The notes: generated from the sequence alone by a model not told the origin. A stretch of 64,000 bases of DNA from QQUJ01 sp050287605 (GCA_050287605.1 JBNKCG010000027.1:3548-67547), one strand, 5' to 3'; positions 25,310-34,932 are shown, counted from the stretch's first letter. Translations and numbers: made by a program.

Positions 25310-25984
25310 CTACCCCACGTGCCGATACCGCCGCTCCGGCCGTCCCACCGTGCCGTAGGCGACGTCAGCGCGCACTTCACCGCAGCTGACCAGGTATTCC
25401 AAATAGCGGCGCGCGGTGGTGCGGCTGGCGCCGATCTCGCCGCCCACTTCTTCGGCGCTGTAACTTCCGCCGCGCGCCATGACCTCGCGCACTTTGTCCA
25501 GGGTCAGGGCGTCGATGCCTTTGGGTAGCGTCGCAGCGGGTTTGGTGCCCGGCGTGCGTGGTAGCAGCCGGTCCACCGCGTGCTGATCCAACGCGTCCAG
25601 GGTGCGCAGCCCGGCGAGATGGCGCGCGTAGCTGAGCAGCGCTTCCTGCATGCGATCGAACACCAGCGGCTTGAGCACGTAGTCGAACACCCCGCCGCGC
25701 AGTGCTTCCTGCAGCGTGGTCACCTCGGTGGCGGCGGTGATGAGGATGACGTCGGTGCTGCGGTTGCCGGCGCGCAGCTCGCGCAGCAGGTCCAGTCCGC
25801 TGCCGGTGGGGAAGTGCACGTCCAGCAGCAGCAGTTCCGGGGCGAGCACTTCCACCAGGTCGCGCGTCTCCTCCAGGGTATGCGCGATGCCCACCACCTC
25901 GAACCCTTCGATGCGTTCGATGTAACGCCGCTGGATTTCGGCGATCTGCGCGTCGTCTTCGGCGATGACCAGTCGGATGTTCAT
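25310..25984 (-). CDS. Response regulator, DcuR/CitB type
   Basis: 224 aa. The receiver has phospho-acceptor Asp55 (LLLLDVHFPTGSGL) and the switch Lys in YVLKPLVF. The C-terminal region has the helix-turn-helix YSAEEVGGEIGASRTTARRYLEYLV, characteristic of regulators paired with CitA/DcuS kinases. Its ATG overlaps the kinase stop (ATGA at 25984-25981), making the pairing clear. Targets are likely carboxylate-uptake genes, not seen here. Confidence 0.9.
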   Translation of the reverse strand: MNIRLVIAEDDAQIAEIQRRYIERIEGFEVVGIAHTLEETRDLVEVLAPELLLLDVHFPTGSGLDLLRELRAGNRSTDVILITAATEVTTLQEALRGGVFDYVLKPLVFDRMQEALLSYARHLAGLRTLDALDQHAVDRLLPRTPGTKPAATLPKGIDALTLDKVREVMARGGSYSAEEVGGEIGASRTTARRYLEYLVSCGEVRADVAYGTVGRPERRYRHVG

Positions 25985-27609
25985 AGTGTGGAAACGGCGT
26001 GTTGCGCCTTGGGTAGGTAGACGATGAAACGGCTTCCGCCGCCGTCGGCGGGTTCGATGTCGATGCTGCCGCCGAGGTGCGTGAGCAGCGTGCGCACCAA
26101 GTGTAACCCGAGACCGTGGCCCGGCAGTTCCTTGGAGCTGACGCCTTTTTCGAAGATGCGCGCCTGCTGCTCGGGCGGGATACCCGGACCGTCGTCCTCG
26201 ATCTCGAAGATGAGGTCGTGCCCGAGGTCGGTCATGGTGAGGCGGATCTGCCCGCCGGGGCCGGCGTGGTTGAGCGTCGCCTCCATGGCGTTGTCGAGCA
26301 GGTTGCCGACGATGCTGACCAGCTGCTCGCGCGGCAGCCGCTGCGGCAGATCGACCATGTGGCTTTCGGGATCGATGCGCAGCGTCAGCCCCAGTTCGCG
26401 GGCGCGGTTGTACTTGCCCAGCAGACACCCGGCGAGCACCGGGTCGGGGACCGCGTCTACCAGCAGTTGGATGAGCGTCTGGTGGCCGGCGGTCTCCTGG
26501 CCGATCAGCGCCAGCGCCTGGTCGTTGGCGCCGATCTGGATCAGCCCGGCGATGGTGTGCAGTTTGTTGGAGTAGTCGTGCGATTGGCTGCGCAGGGTCT
26601 CGGCGTACTCCTGGATGCGGGTGAGGCGGCGGCTTACCTGGTCCAGTTCGTCCTTGCGGCGGAAGCTCGACACTGCACCCACGACGCGCGCGCCGTTCTG
26701 CAGCGGAATGCGGTTCGCGATCAGGCACTGGTTGTTGATCCATACCTCGCGGTCCAGATCCACTTCGCCGGATTGCACCGCGTCCATGATGCGGCTCTCG
26801 GGCAGTACTTCCTGGATGTGCTGGCCGGTGAGCGGTGCCTGCGGTTTGAGCTCCAGGGTGTCCAGCGCGGCGCGGTTGAACGTGATGATGCGGCCTTCCA
26901 CGTCCACGGCGATGATGCCTTCGCGCACCGCTTCCAGGGTGGCGTTGCGCTCTTCGTAGAGGCGGGCGATCTCCTCGGGCTCCAGGCCGAAGATGGCCTT
27001 CTTGAAGTGGCGCGTGAACCACAATGCGGCAAGGATGCTGAACAGCAACGCACCGCCGATCACGGCGAGCACGTTCTGCTGGTAGCCGGCGATGACGCTC
27101 TCCACCCGGTCCAGCATGTAGCCCACCGAAATCACGCCGATGATGTGCTCGCCCCCGAGATCGTAGACGGGCGTCTTGCCGCGCATGGACCAGCCCAGGC
27201 TGCCCCTGGCCCTGGAGACGTAGGAGAGCCCCTGCTCCAGCGCCGGAGGGTTGTCGCCGCCCACCATGGGTTTGCCGATACGCTCCGGGATGGGGTGGGT
27301 GAGGCGGATGCCGCGCTTGTCGCCGATCACCACGAAGCGCGCGCCGGTGTTTTCTGCGATGGTGAGGCTGAGCGGTTGCAGCGTGGCGCTGTCGGCCGCC
27401 TCCACGGCTCGCTGAATCTCGGGGATGTCGGCGATGGTCTTGGCCACTTGCAGCGCGCGCTGCCCCATCTGCTCCTCCAGGGTGGTGGCGACGAAGTGCA
27501 GCGTGAAGCCGCCCATCAACCCGGTCTGCAGCAGGGTGAGCAGGCCGAGGATGAGCAGCATGCGGGTCTGCAGTTTGAACGGGCCGGGGATCGGTAATCG
27601 CAACAGCAT
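25981..27609 (-). CDS. Sensor histidine kinase, DcuS/CitA type
   Basis: 542 aa. Helix 1 (17-39), periplasmic PAS-like ligand domain with the RLTHPIPERIGKPMVGGD motif typical of C4-dicarboxylate/citrate sensors, helix 2 (180-200), cytoplasmic PAS (about 215-320), then the DcuS-type dimerisation segment with phospho-His344 (SQSHDYSNKLHTI) and an HATPase domain (GNLLDNAMEA, DDGPGIPPE, GHGLGLHLV). The ligand is probably a di- or tricarboxylate. It overlaps its response regulator gene. Confidence 0.92.
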   Translation of the reverse strand: MLLRLPIPGPFKLQTRMLLILGLLTLLQTGLMGGFTLHFVATTLEEQMGQRALQVAKTIADIPEIQRAVEAADSATLQPLSLTIAENTGARFVVIGDKRGIRLTHPIPERIGKPMVGGDNPPALEQGLSYVSRARGSLGWSMRGKTPVYDLGGEHIIGVISVGYMLDRVESVIAGYQQNVLAVIGGALLFSILAALWFTRHFKKAIFGLEPEEIARLYEERNATLEAVREGIIAVDVEGRIITFNRAALDTLELKPQAPLTGQHIQEVLPESRIMDAVQSGEVDLDREVWINNQCLIANRIPLQNGARVVGAVSSFRRKDELDQVSRRLTRIQEYAETLRSQSHDYSNKLHTIAGLIQIGANDQALALIGQETAGHQTLIQLLVDAVPDPVLAGCLLGKYNRARELGLTLRIDPESHMVDLPQRLPREQLVSIVGNLLDNAMEATLNHAGPGGQIRLTMTDLGHDLIFEIEDDGPGIPPEQQARIFEKGVSSKELPGHGLGLHLVRTLLTHLGGSIDIEPADGGGSRFIVYLPKAQHAVSTL

Positions 27610-27754
27610 GGCCGTGCCTTTGCCGGTGGACGGGGCGTTTCAGGGTAAACCGGCGGGGTTTTTCGCGCCACACGCGCCCTGCGGATGCGTCCGGGCGCTC
27701 ACGGCGAGTCGCGCTATCCTGAAAGGGAACGCGTTAGGAACCGGTGAGGATCGC

Positions 27755-28909
27755 ATGCCATCGCAATCAAGGACCTATCGGCGCCGTGACGGCGTCGTGC
27801 AAGCTGCCCTACTGACGATGCTGGTCGCTACCGTTGGCTGCGCCGAGGCTGGCAAGCGCCAGGTCTCCGAACAGGCCACCTTCGAGGTGGTGACCGTTGC
27901 CCGCGGGCTCGATCATCCCTGGAGCCTCGCATTTCTGCCCGACGGCGCGCTATTGGTGACGGAGCGCCCGGGCCGGCTGCGGTTGATCGAGCCCGACGGC
28001 CGGTTGCGCCCGGCGCCTGTCGCAGGTATCCCCGCGGTGGTGGCGCGCGGGCAGGGCGGGTTGTTGGAGGTGGCTTTGCATCCGCGCTTTGCCGAAAACC
28101 GCTGGGTCTACCTCAGCTATGCCGGCGCCGGTGCGGGCGGGGTCAACACCGAGGTGGCACGCGCCCGCTTCGACGGCGAACGGCTTAGCGACCTGCGGGT
28201 CATCTTCCGCGCCCAGCCCAAGACCGGGGGTGCCAACCACTACGGCGGGCGGTTGCTGTTCGACCGCGCAGGCTACCTCTTCATCACCCTGGGCGAGCGC
28301 TACAACTACCGCGACCAGGCCCAATCGGTGGCCAACCACCTGGGCACCATCGTGCGCCTGCACGACGACGGGCGGGTGCCCGCGGACAATACTTTCGTTG
28401 GACACTCCGGTGCCCGGCCGGAGATCTACAGCTACGGCCATCGCAACGTGCAGGGCATCACGCTGCGGCCCGGTACCAATACCGTGTGGGCGCACGAACA
28501 CGGGCCGCGAGGCGGCGACGAGGTCAACATCCTCAAACCCGGCGCCAACTACGGCTGGCCGGCCATCACCTACGGCATTGACTACAGCGGCGCCATCATC
28601 TCGGACAAGACCGCGGCGCCGGGCATGGAGCAGCCGGTGGTCTACTGGGTGCCCTCCATCGCTCCCAGCGGCATGGCGTTCTACGACGGCGAGCGTTTCC
28701 CGCAGTGGCGCGGTGATCTGTTCGTCGGTGCGCTGGCAGGACAACACTTGCGCCGTCTCGAACTGCAGGGCGACACGGTGGTGGGGCAGGAGAGCCTGTT
28801 GAGCGATTTCGACGCGCGCATCCGCGACGTGCGCGCCGGACCCGATGGCTATCTCTACCTGCTCACCGACAGCTCGGACGGCGTGGTGTGGCGGCTTGAG
28901 CCGCGGTAA
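27755..28909 (+). CDS. PQQ-dependent aldose sugar dehydrogenase, lipoprotein
   Basis: 384 aa. A lipoprotein signal (LVATVGCAEA) is followed by a six-bladed propeller of the glucose/sorbosone dehydrogenase type: ARGLDHPWSLAFLPDGALLVTE, GLLEVALHPRFAENRWVYLSY, NHYGGRLLFDRAGYLFITLG, SYGHRNVQGI and HEHGPRGGDEVN. By family it oxidises soluble sugars in the periplasm using PQQ and calcium. The start at 27755 follows GTGAGGA. Confidence 0.88.
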   Translation: MPSQSRTYRRRDGVVQAALLTMLVATVGCAEAGKRQVSEQATFEVVTVARGLDHPWSLAFLPDGALLVTERPGRLRLIEPDGRLRPAPVAGIPAVVARGQGGLLEVALHPRFAENRWVYLSYAGAGAGGVNTEVARARFDGERLSDLRVIFRAQPKTGGANHYGGRLLFDRAGYLFITLGERYNYRDQAQSVANHLGTIVRLHDDGRVPADNTFVGHSGARPEIYSYGHRNVQGITLRPGTNTVWAHEHGPRGGDEVNILKPGANYGWPAITYGIDYSGAIISDKTAAPGMEQPVVYWVPSIAPSGMAFYDGERFPQWRGDLFVGALAGQHLRRLELQGDTVVGQESLLSDFDARIRDVRAGPDGYLYLLTDSSDGVVWRLEPR

Positions 28910-28944
28910 CATGCCGCGCCCGCCCTGACCCGACGCTTCCCGCC

Positions 28945-30183
28945 ATGTTGTCCACCGTCGCTTCGCTATTTTCGCTACTGCTCGGCACCGCCGTGCTGCT
29001 GGCCGGCATCGGTCTGCTGGGCACGCTGCTGGGTGTGCGCGCGACGCTGGAGGGCTTTTCCCAGAGCGGGATCGGGGTGGTGATGTCGGGCTATTTCGCG
29101 GGCTACGTGCTGGGCACGCGGGCGGTGCCGCGCATCATCCGGCGCGTCGGCCATATCCGCGCCTTTGCTGCGATGGCCGCGGTGGCCGCGGCGGCGGCCA
29201 TCAGCCACGCCTTGTTGGTTTCGCCACCGGCATGGATGGCGCTGCGCGTGGTGACCGGCGTTTGCGTGGTGGGGCTCTACATGGTGATCGAGAGCTGGAT
29301 CAACTCCACCGCTCCCAACGACCGCCGCGGCCAGGTGCTGGCGCTCTACATGACCATCACCTTGCTGGCCATGGCGGCCGGGCAGTACCTGATGCTGGCC
29401 GCGCCGGCGGGCGGATTCGAGCTGTTCGCCGTCACCACCATTCTGTTGGTGCTGGCACTGGTGCCCATTGCGCTGACCCGTATCCACCAGCCGCAGGTGG
29501 TGGAGCCCCACGGGCTGGGCATCGCGCGGCTGTTCGCGATCTCTCCGCTGGGGGTGGCCGGCGCCTTTACCACCGGGATGGCCAACAGCTCGTTCTTCGG
29601 CATGGCGGCGGTGTTTGCGGCCGGTATCGGGTTCGATACGCCCCGCATTGCTGCCTTCGTGAGCGCCACCATTCTGGGTGGGGCGGTATTACAGTGGCCG
29701 CTGGGGCGTATCTCCGACCGCTACGACCGGCGCACGGTGCTGGCCTTCAACTGCGGGGTCGCTGCCCTGCTGGCGGGGGTCGCTTATCTGCTGGTCGGAC
29801 TGTGGCCGGACGCGTTGCTGGCGTGCATGTTTCTCTACGGCGGCTTGGCCTTTGCCGCCTATTCGCTGAGCGTAGCCCACGTCAACGACCACCTGCCGCC
29901 GGAGCTGGCGCTGGAGGCTTCGAGCGGACTGCTGCTGGTCTACGGCATCGGCTCGGTGCTGGGTCCGTCGCTGGTGGGGCTGCTCATGGACACCTTCGGC
30001 GTGGGGGCGCTGCTGCCCTTTTTCGCCGCCTGCTTCGGTGCCCTTACGCTGTTTGCGGTCTACCGCATGGCGGTGGGCGAGGCGGTCAACCCCGAGGATC
30101 AGGGCGCCTTCATCCCGGTGGTGCGTACTTCGCCGGTGGTGCTGGAGCTCGATCCACGCACCCACGTGGAGGGGGAGTCCTGA
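28945..30183 (+). CDS. MFS transporter
   Basis: 412 aa, twelve predicted helices. The first half has the loop PRIIRRVGHIRAFA and then ESWINSTAPNDRRGQVLALY; the second half has the repeated MFS loop PLGRISDRYDRRTVLA. It resembles the YcaD-like group of major facilitator proteins, so the substrate is unknown. It lies 35 nt after the sugar dehydrogenase gene and may be co-transcribed. Confidence 0.88.
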   Translation: MLSTVASLFSLLLGTAVLLAGIGLLGTLLGVRATLEGFSQSGIGVVMSGYFAGYVLGTRAVPRIIRRVGHIRAFAAMAAVAAAAAISHALLVSPPAWMALRVVTGVCVVGLYMVIESWINSTAPNDRRGQVLALYMTITLLAMAAGQYLMLAAPAGGFELFAVTTILLVLALVPIALTRIHQPQVVEPHGLGIARLFAISPLGVAGAFTTGMANSSFFGMAAVFAAGIGFDTPRIAAFVSATILGGAVLQWPLGRISDRYDRRTVLAFNCGVAALLAGVAYLLVGLWPDALLACMFLYGGLAFAAYSLSVAHVNDHLPPELALEASSGLLLVYGIGSVLGPSLVGLLMDTFGVGALLPFFAACFGALTLFAVYRMAVGEAVNPEDQGAFIPVVRTSPVVLELDPRTHVEGES

Positions 30184-30303
30184 CACGGGTTTTGCGCGCG
30201 CTGCCTTGATCTGCGGGGTTTCGCCCGCGAGTCGATTGGGCTATCTTCGGGACTCCGCGGTTGCCTCCCGATGCCGCGCCAGCCGTGCCGCCAAGACCGA
30301 CCC

Positions 30304-31320
30304 ATGACCCGCAACGCGCCCACGATCCAGCAGCTCGTCGACCCCTTCGGACGGCACATCAATTACCTGCGCGTGTCGGTGACCGACCGCTGCAATTACC
30401 GCTGCTTCTACTGCATGCCACCCGAGGGGCTGGAGTGGCGCCAGCACCGCGATATCCTCAGCCACGAGGAGATGGCACGCCTGATCCGCGTCTTCGCCGA
30501 GATGGGCGTGGAGAACATCCGCCTCACCGGCGGCGAGCCACTGGTGCGCCGCAACCTCATGGCCCTGGTGCGCATGATCGGGGCGATCCCTTCGATACGC
30601 GATATTGCTTTGTCCACCAATGCCCATCTGCTGGAGCGCTTTGCTGCCGAGGCGAAAGCCGCTGGCGTCTCGCGCGTCAACATCTCCCTCGATTCCCTCG
30701 ATTCCCGGGTGTTCGGCGAGATCACCCGCGGCGGCGATCTGGCGGCGGTGATACGCGGCATCGACGCCGCGTTGGCGGTGGGGTTGACCCCGGTCAAGCT
30801 CAACATGGTGGTGATGAAGGGGCTCAACGACGGCGAGATTGAAGCCATGGCGGAGTTTGCAGCGGCGCGCGGCGCAGACCTGCGCTTCATCGAGACCATG
30901 CCCGTCGGTGCCGCCGGTGGCGAAGGGGTTGATTACTATTACCCGGCCGGGCAGATTCTGGAGCGCCTGCGCGTCCGCTTCGGTGGTGAACTGACGCCGG
31001 TGAGCGCTACGCGTGGCGCAGGCCCCGCACGCTACTATCAGCTGGGCGAGGAGACGAGGATACAGGTGGGGGTGATTAGCGCCATGTCGCGTCACTTCTG
31101 CGAGACCTGCAACCGCGTGCGACTCACTGCGCGCGGCGATCTGGTCTTCTGCCTCGGCAAAGATGATTTCGTGCCGTTGCGCGAGACGCTGCGCAGCGGG
31201 GTGAGCGATACGGAGTTGAAGCAGGTGTTGCTCGACGCTATCGCACGCAAGCCCATGAAGCACGATTTCCTCGAAGCCGGCCAGGCGCCGCTGCACACCA
31301 TGACCAGTCTCGGCGGTTGA
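30304..31320 (+). CDS. moaA: GTP 3',8-cyclase, molybdenum cofactor synthesis
   Basis: Radical SAM enzyme making the first intermediate of molybdopterin. 338 aa. The N-terminal cluster is CNYRCFYC, SAM-binding LTGGEPLVRRNL follows, and the second cluster is CETCNRVRLTARGDLVFC (CX2CX13C), which binds GTP. The chain ends in Gly-Gly, needed for activity in the family. The start at 30304 begins the conserved domain; an in-frame ATG at 30271 is possible. No other moa genes are in the window. Confidence 0.94.
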   Translation: MTRNAPTIQQLVDPFGRHINYLRVSVTDRCNYRCFYCMPPEGLEWRQHRDILSHEEMARLIRVFAEMGVENIRLTGGEPLVRRNLMALVRMIGAIPSIRDIALSTNAHLLERFAAEAKAAGVSRVNISLDSLDSRVFGEITRGGDLAAVIRGIDAALAVGLTPVKLNMVVMKGLNDGEIEAMAEFAAARGADLRFIETMPVGAAGGEGVDYYYPAGQILERLRVRFGGELTPVSATRGAGPARYYQLGEETRIQVGVISAMSRHFCETCNRVRLTARGDLVFCLGKDDFVPLRETLRSGVSDTELKQVLLDAIARKPMKHDFLEAGQAPLHTMTSLGG

Positions 31321-31324
31321 GCGC

Positions 31325-32029
31325 TTGACGGTCGCGGTACTTCCCGTTCATCGGCATCTCACCGAAGCGTTGTGCGCCGTCACCGCGCAACTGCTCTGGC
31401 CGCAGCGCGCGCGCTGGCTGGCGCAAGCGCTGCCCGACGGCGCTTTGCGGGTGCGCGCTGGCAGCGGACGCGCCACCTACTGCCAGCAGGAGCGCGACCG
31501 CTACACCATCACCTTCGGGCGCCGCATGGTGAGCGAGAAGTGCAGCCCCGAACTGGCCGCCCAGTGGCTGACCACGCGCGAGATCCATCGTCGCGGATAC
31601 TGGGGCGGTCGTCCGTCGGTGGCCCAGCTGCTGGCGCACACGGTGTGCCACGAGTTCGCCCACCTGATTCAACAGGCCAACCGCTGGTGCCGACGCGGTT
31701 CGGTGCACAACGCACGTTTCTACGAGGTGTTGGGGCGGCTCCACGACGAGGGTTTGGCGCACCAGGTGTACGAACGGCTGGTGGCCGCGGCGGGGCACAG
31801 GGGGATAGATCTGCACGCCGTCATCGCGCCGCTCCCGCGGTCGCGCGTCGATCCGTTGCGCTCGCAATTCGCGCCCGGCGACCGGGTGGCCTTCCCGGGG
31901 CGCGGCGATGCGCAGTGGATCGGACAAATCCGGCGCGTCAACCGCACCACTGCTACGGTAATTCCCGAGGATCGGCGCTTTCGCGTCTCCTATTTCCGCG
32001 TGCCTTTTGGGTTGCTCACCGTGCTGTAG
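31325..32029 (+). CDS. SprT-like zinc metallopeptidase-fold protein
   Basis: 234 aa. VCHEFAHLIQQ (HEFAH at 109-113) is a zinc-metallopeptidase motif, with His128 in SVHNARFYEVL a likely third ligand, as in SprT-like proteins. A C-terminal region (about 180-234) forms a small SH3/KOW-like beta segment (FAPGDRVAFPGRG). The only start near the beginning is TTG at 31325, 5 nt after the moaA stop. The role is unknown; SprT relatives act on DNA-protein crosslinks. Confidence 0.72.
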   Translation: MTVAVLPVHRHLTEALCAVTAQLLWPQRARWLAQALPDGALRVRAGSGRATYCQQERDRYTITFGRRMVSEKCSPELAAQWLTTREIHRRGYWGGRPSVAQLLAHTVCHEFAHLIQQANRWCRRGSVHNARFYEVLGRLHDEGLAHQVYERLVAAAGHRGIDLHAVIAPLPRSRVDPLRSQFAPGDRVAFPGRGDAQWIGQIRRVNRTTATVIPEDRRFRVSYFRVPFGLLTVL

Positions 32030-32207
32030 CGACGGTGTGCCCTTCGGGGGGCGTACGCCAAACGTGGATTCCCTACAAACATCGCCGCGTCGGGCGTACC
32101 CGTCGGCGTTGTGATTCGTACGTGGCAGTAGTGGCGATTCGTCTAAATCGAGCCATACTCGGGACAGCTTATTTGCAGCGCTGCAGTGCCACGGCAAGGA
32201 GGCCGTT

Positions 32208-32780
32208 ATGTCATTCCCCAATTTCCCCAAGATGATTGTTTCCGCGCACGCCGGTTGGGACGAGCTGGATCGTATCCATCCCTCGGTGCTCAAGACGCTT
32301 TTCCTGCTGGTGTTGCCGCTGTCGTTGGTACCGGCGGCGATGATCGTGTACGCCGGGACGCACTACGGCAGCCGCCATTTCAGCGTTGTCGACGATGAGG
32401 TGTGGACGGTCTGCGCGCTGGTGTTTCTGTTTGCCGAGTTGGCTGCCGTGCCGCTGATGGCGCGTGCGATCCAGCGCCTTGCGGCATCGCGCCGCATCCA
32501 CGCCCATTTCCACGAAGCCTTCATGGTGGCGGCGGTGGCGCCCGTTCCCATGTGGCTATCGGCGCTGGCGTTGTGGGTGCCGAGCCCGCTGTTCGTGGTT
32601 AGCGTGGTAGTGATCGGGCTGGCGACCTCGGTGAGTCTGGTCTATCACGGCATCGCCGGCTTGTTGCATATGCATGAAGAGGCTGACGTCACGGCCATCA
32701 CCTACGCGGTGATGGGGTTGGGCGCAGCTGCGTGGATGGCGCTGATTCTGTTGACGTTGCTGCCGCTGCTGTGGGCCTAA
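32208..32780 (+). CDS. Yip1-domain integral membrane protein
   Basis: 190 aa with five hydrophobic helices: LKTLFLLVLPLSLVPAAMIV, VCALVFLFAELAAVPLM, the FMVAAVAPVPMWLSALALW pair, and two at the C-terminus. HPSVLKTLF and YHGIAGLLHM are family-typical. Yip1-domain proteins of bacteria have no firm function. AAGGAGG lies 7 nt before the ATG. About 180 nt separate it from the metallopeptidase gene. Confidence 0.78.
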   Translation: MSFPNFPKMIVSAHAGWDELDRIHPSVLKTLFLLVLPLSLVPAAMIVYAGTHYGSRHFSVVDDEVWTVCALVFLFAELAAVPLMARAIQRLAASRRIHAHFHEAFMVAAVAPVPMWLSALALWVPSPLFVVSVVVIGLATSVSLVYHGIAGLLHMHEEADVTAITYAVMGLGAAAWMALILLTLLPLLWA

Positions 32781-32807
32781 CCGCGTGGCCCACGGCTGGG
32801 CGGCTGT

Positions 32808-33614
32808 TCAGTCGCCGACGTAGTCGGCCCAGTCGCGGTTGGCGTCGCCGAAGACCAGAAAGTGTGGGTTGAGCAGCGACTCCTTGGTGTTGTAGCGCAG
32901 CGGTTTGCGCGTGAGGTCCGTTACCTGGCCGCCGGCGGCTTCCACCACTGCTTGCGCCGCGGCGGTGTCCCATTCGGAGGTGGGGCCGAGACGCGGGTAG
33001 AGGTCGGCTGCCCCCTCGGCCACTAGGCAGAACTTGAGCGAGCTGCCCATGGAGCGCAGCTGATGCGGGCCCAGGCGTTCGAGGTAGGCGTTGAGCGCTT
33101 CGGTGCCGTGGGAGCGGCTGCCCACCACCGTTACCGGGCCCGCGGGCAGCGGGCGGACCCGGATGCTTTGACGCTCTGCATCTCCTTGCTGTTTGAAGGC
33201 GCCCACGCCCTGCGCGCCGGCGTAGGTCAAGCGCAGCACGGGGGTGTAGACCACGCCCAGCCGTGGGCGGTGCTCGTCGATGAGGGCGATGTTGACGGTG
33301 AATTCGCCGCTGCGTTTGACGAACTCCTTGGTGCCGTCCAGCGGGTCGATGAGCCAGTAGCGCGGCCACGCGGCGCGGGTGGCGAAGTCGGGCGGCAGTG
33401 ACTCTTCGGAGAGGATGGGCAGCTGCGGCGTCAGGGCGCGCAGGCCGGCGACGATCAGCCGGTGCGAGGCCAAGTCGGCGGCGGTGAGCGGCGAGTCGTC
33501 CTCCTTGTGCTGGACCGCGAAGTCGCCGTCGTAGACCGTGAGGATCTCCTCGCCCGCCTGGTGTGCCAAGTCGATGGCGACGTCGAGGAGCGCGGCGAGA
33601 TCAAGCTTCGTCAT
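32808..33614 (-). CDS. cysQ: 3'(2'),5'-bisphosphate nucleotidase CysQ
   Basis: Hydrolyses 3'-phosphoadenosine-5'-phosphate to AMP, recycling the by-product of sulfate assimilation. 268 aa with the metal/phosphate motifs of the inositol-monophosphatase fold: DSPLTAADLASH, ILSEES, DPLDGTKEF and EWDTAAAQAVVEAAGG. Its start overlaps the end of nudE by 14 nt, a pairing conserved in gammaproteobacteria. Confidence 0.93.
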   Translation of the reverse strand: MTKLDLAALLDVAIDLAHQAGEEILTVYDGDFAVQHKEDDSPLTAADLASHRLIVAGLRALTPQLPILSEESLPPDFATRAAWPRYWLIDPLDGTKEFVKRSGEFTVNIALIDEHRPRLGVVYTPVLRLTYAGAQGVGAFKQQGDAERQSIRVRPLPAGPVTVVGSRSHGTEALNAYLERLGPHQLRSMGSSLKFCLVAEGAADLYPRLGPTSEWDTAAAQAVVEAAGGQVTDLTRKPLRYNTKESLLNPHFLVFGDANRDWADYVGD

Positions 33615-34149
33615 TCAGCAGTTCCCGTACCATGTAGAGCGCGGCGATGCTGCGCGCTTCGGTGCAGTCGTCGCGGGCGGTGAGTTCGGTGAGCCGCGCG
33701 AGAGGCCACGGCACCACTTCGATCTCTTCGGGCTCGTCGCCAGGCAGGCGCTGCTCGAACAGCTCTTGCGCCAGGATGATGTGGGTGCAGTGTTCGAGAT
33801 AGCCGGGCGCGATGCTCAAGGTGTTGATGTGGCGCAGTTGACGTGCGCCATGGCCGATCTCCTCCATCAGCTCGCGGTTGGCCGCCTCCAGCGGGGTCTC
33901 GCCGTCGGCGATCAACCCCTTGGGCAGTGCCAGCTCGTAGCGATCGGTGCCGGCGGCGTATTCGCGGATCAGGAACACGGTGTCGCGGTCGGCCAGGGGT
34001 ACGATCAGCACGGCGCCGTTGCGCCCGCTCATCAGCCGTTCGTAGTGCACCACGGTGCCGTTGGGGAAGCGCAGCTCGCGCTCTTCGACGCGAAAGATGC
34101 GCGAGCGTGCGACCTCTCGGTGGCTAAGGATTTCCGGCTTTTTTCGCAT
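33601..34149 (-). CDS. nudE: ADP-compound hydrolase NudE (Nudix)
   Basis: 182 aa. The Nudix box GLIADGETPLEAANRELMEE is complete and is followed by IGHGARQL. By family it hydrolyses ADP-ribose, NADH and diadenosine polyphosphates to AMP products. The start at 34149 (MRKKPEIL) matches the E. coli protein in length (about 186 aa); the frame remains open upstream without a plausible start. It is divergent from yrfG, as in enterobacteria, and overlaps cysQ. Confidence 0.92.
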   Translation of the reverse strand: MRKKPEILSHREVARSRIFRVEERELRFPNGTVVHYERLMSGRNGAVLIVPLADRDTVFLIREYAAGTDRYELALPKGLIADGETPLEAANRELMEEIGHGARQLRHINTLSIAPGYLEHCTHIILAQELFEQRLPGDEPEEIEVVPWPLARLTELTARDDCTEARSIAALYMVRELLNDEA

Positions 34150-34258
34150 GGATGAGGCTGCGTACCGTAGTGGTTGCCAGGGGCGCGCATCAGTATACGC
34201 CGTGCGCACGGGTTCCCGAAATCCGCCTACAATGTGGGCTCGCGTAGGAGCCCCGCTT

Positions 34259-34924
34259 ATGTCTTTTTCGTTGGATTGGAACGGCATCGACACCGTGCTG
34301 CTGGATATGGACGGCACGTTGCTCGACCTGCACTTCGACAATCGTTTCTGGCTGGAGCACGTGCCGCGGCGTTTCGGCGAGCAGCGCGGGTTGAGTTTCG
34401 AGCAGGCACGCGATGAACTGATGGCGCGCTACAAAGCGGTGGAGGGCACCATCGATTGGTATTGCGTCGACTACTGGACCCGCGAGCTGGGGATGGACAT
34501 CGCGCTGCTCAAGGAGGAAGTGGATCACCTGATCGCCGTGCATCCGCACGTCATCGAGTTTTTGGAGGCGCTGAAGCGCAGCGGCAAACGCCGTGTGCTG
34601 GTGACTAACGCACACGGCAAGGCGATTGCGTTGAAGATGCGGCGCACTCCGCTGGGCGCCCACCTGGATGCTCTGATGTGCGCGCACGATTTCGGGGTGC
34701 CCAAGGAGGATCTGCGCTTCTGGGAACGGCTGCGCGGGCGCGAACCGTTCGATCCGGTTCGCACCCTGCTCATCGACGACAGTCTCGCGGTACTGCGCTC
34801 CGCGCGGCGCTACGGTGTGGCCTATCTGCTGGGCATACGGCGTCCCGATTCACGACAGGGTGAGCGCGAGGTGAGCGAGTTCCCGTCCGTACGGCACTTT
34901 CTGGAAGTGATGCCGCCGCGATAG
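34259..34924 (+). CDS. yrfG: GMP/IMP nucleotidase YrfG, HAD family
   Basis: 221 aa. HAD motif I is LLDMDGTLLDLHFDN, motif II is VLVTNAHG (Thr), and the Lys/acid motifs are in VPKEDLRFWERL and LLIDDSLAVL. It dephosphorylates purine monophosphates in E. coli. AGGAG precedes the ATG at 34259. The divergent arrangement with nudE supports the specific name over a generic HAD phosphatase. Confidence 0.9.
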   Translation: MSFSLDWNGIDTVLLDMDGTLLDLHFDNRFWLEHVPRRFGEQRGLSFEQARDELMARYKAVEGTIDWYCVDYWTRELGMDIALLKEEVDHLIAVHPHVIEFLEALKRSGKRRVLVTNAHGKAIALKMRRTPLGAHLDALMCAHDFGVPKEDLRFWERLRGREPFDPVRTLLIDDSLAVLRSARRYGVAYLLGIRRPDSRQGEREVSEFPSVRHFLEVMPPR

Positions 34925-34932
34925 TGCGGGGA

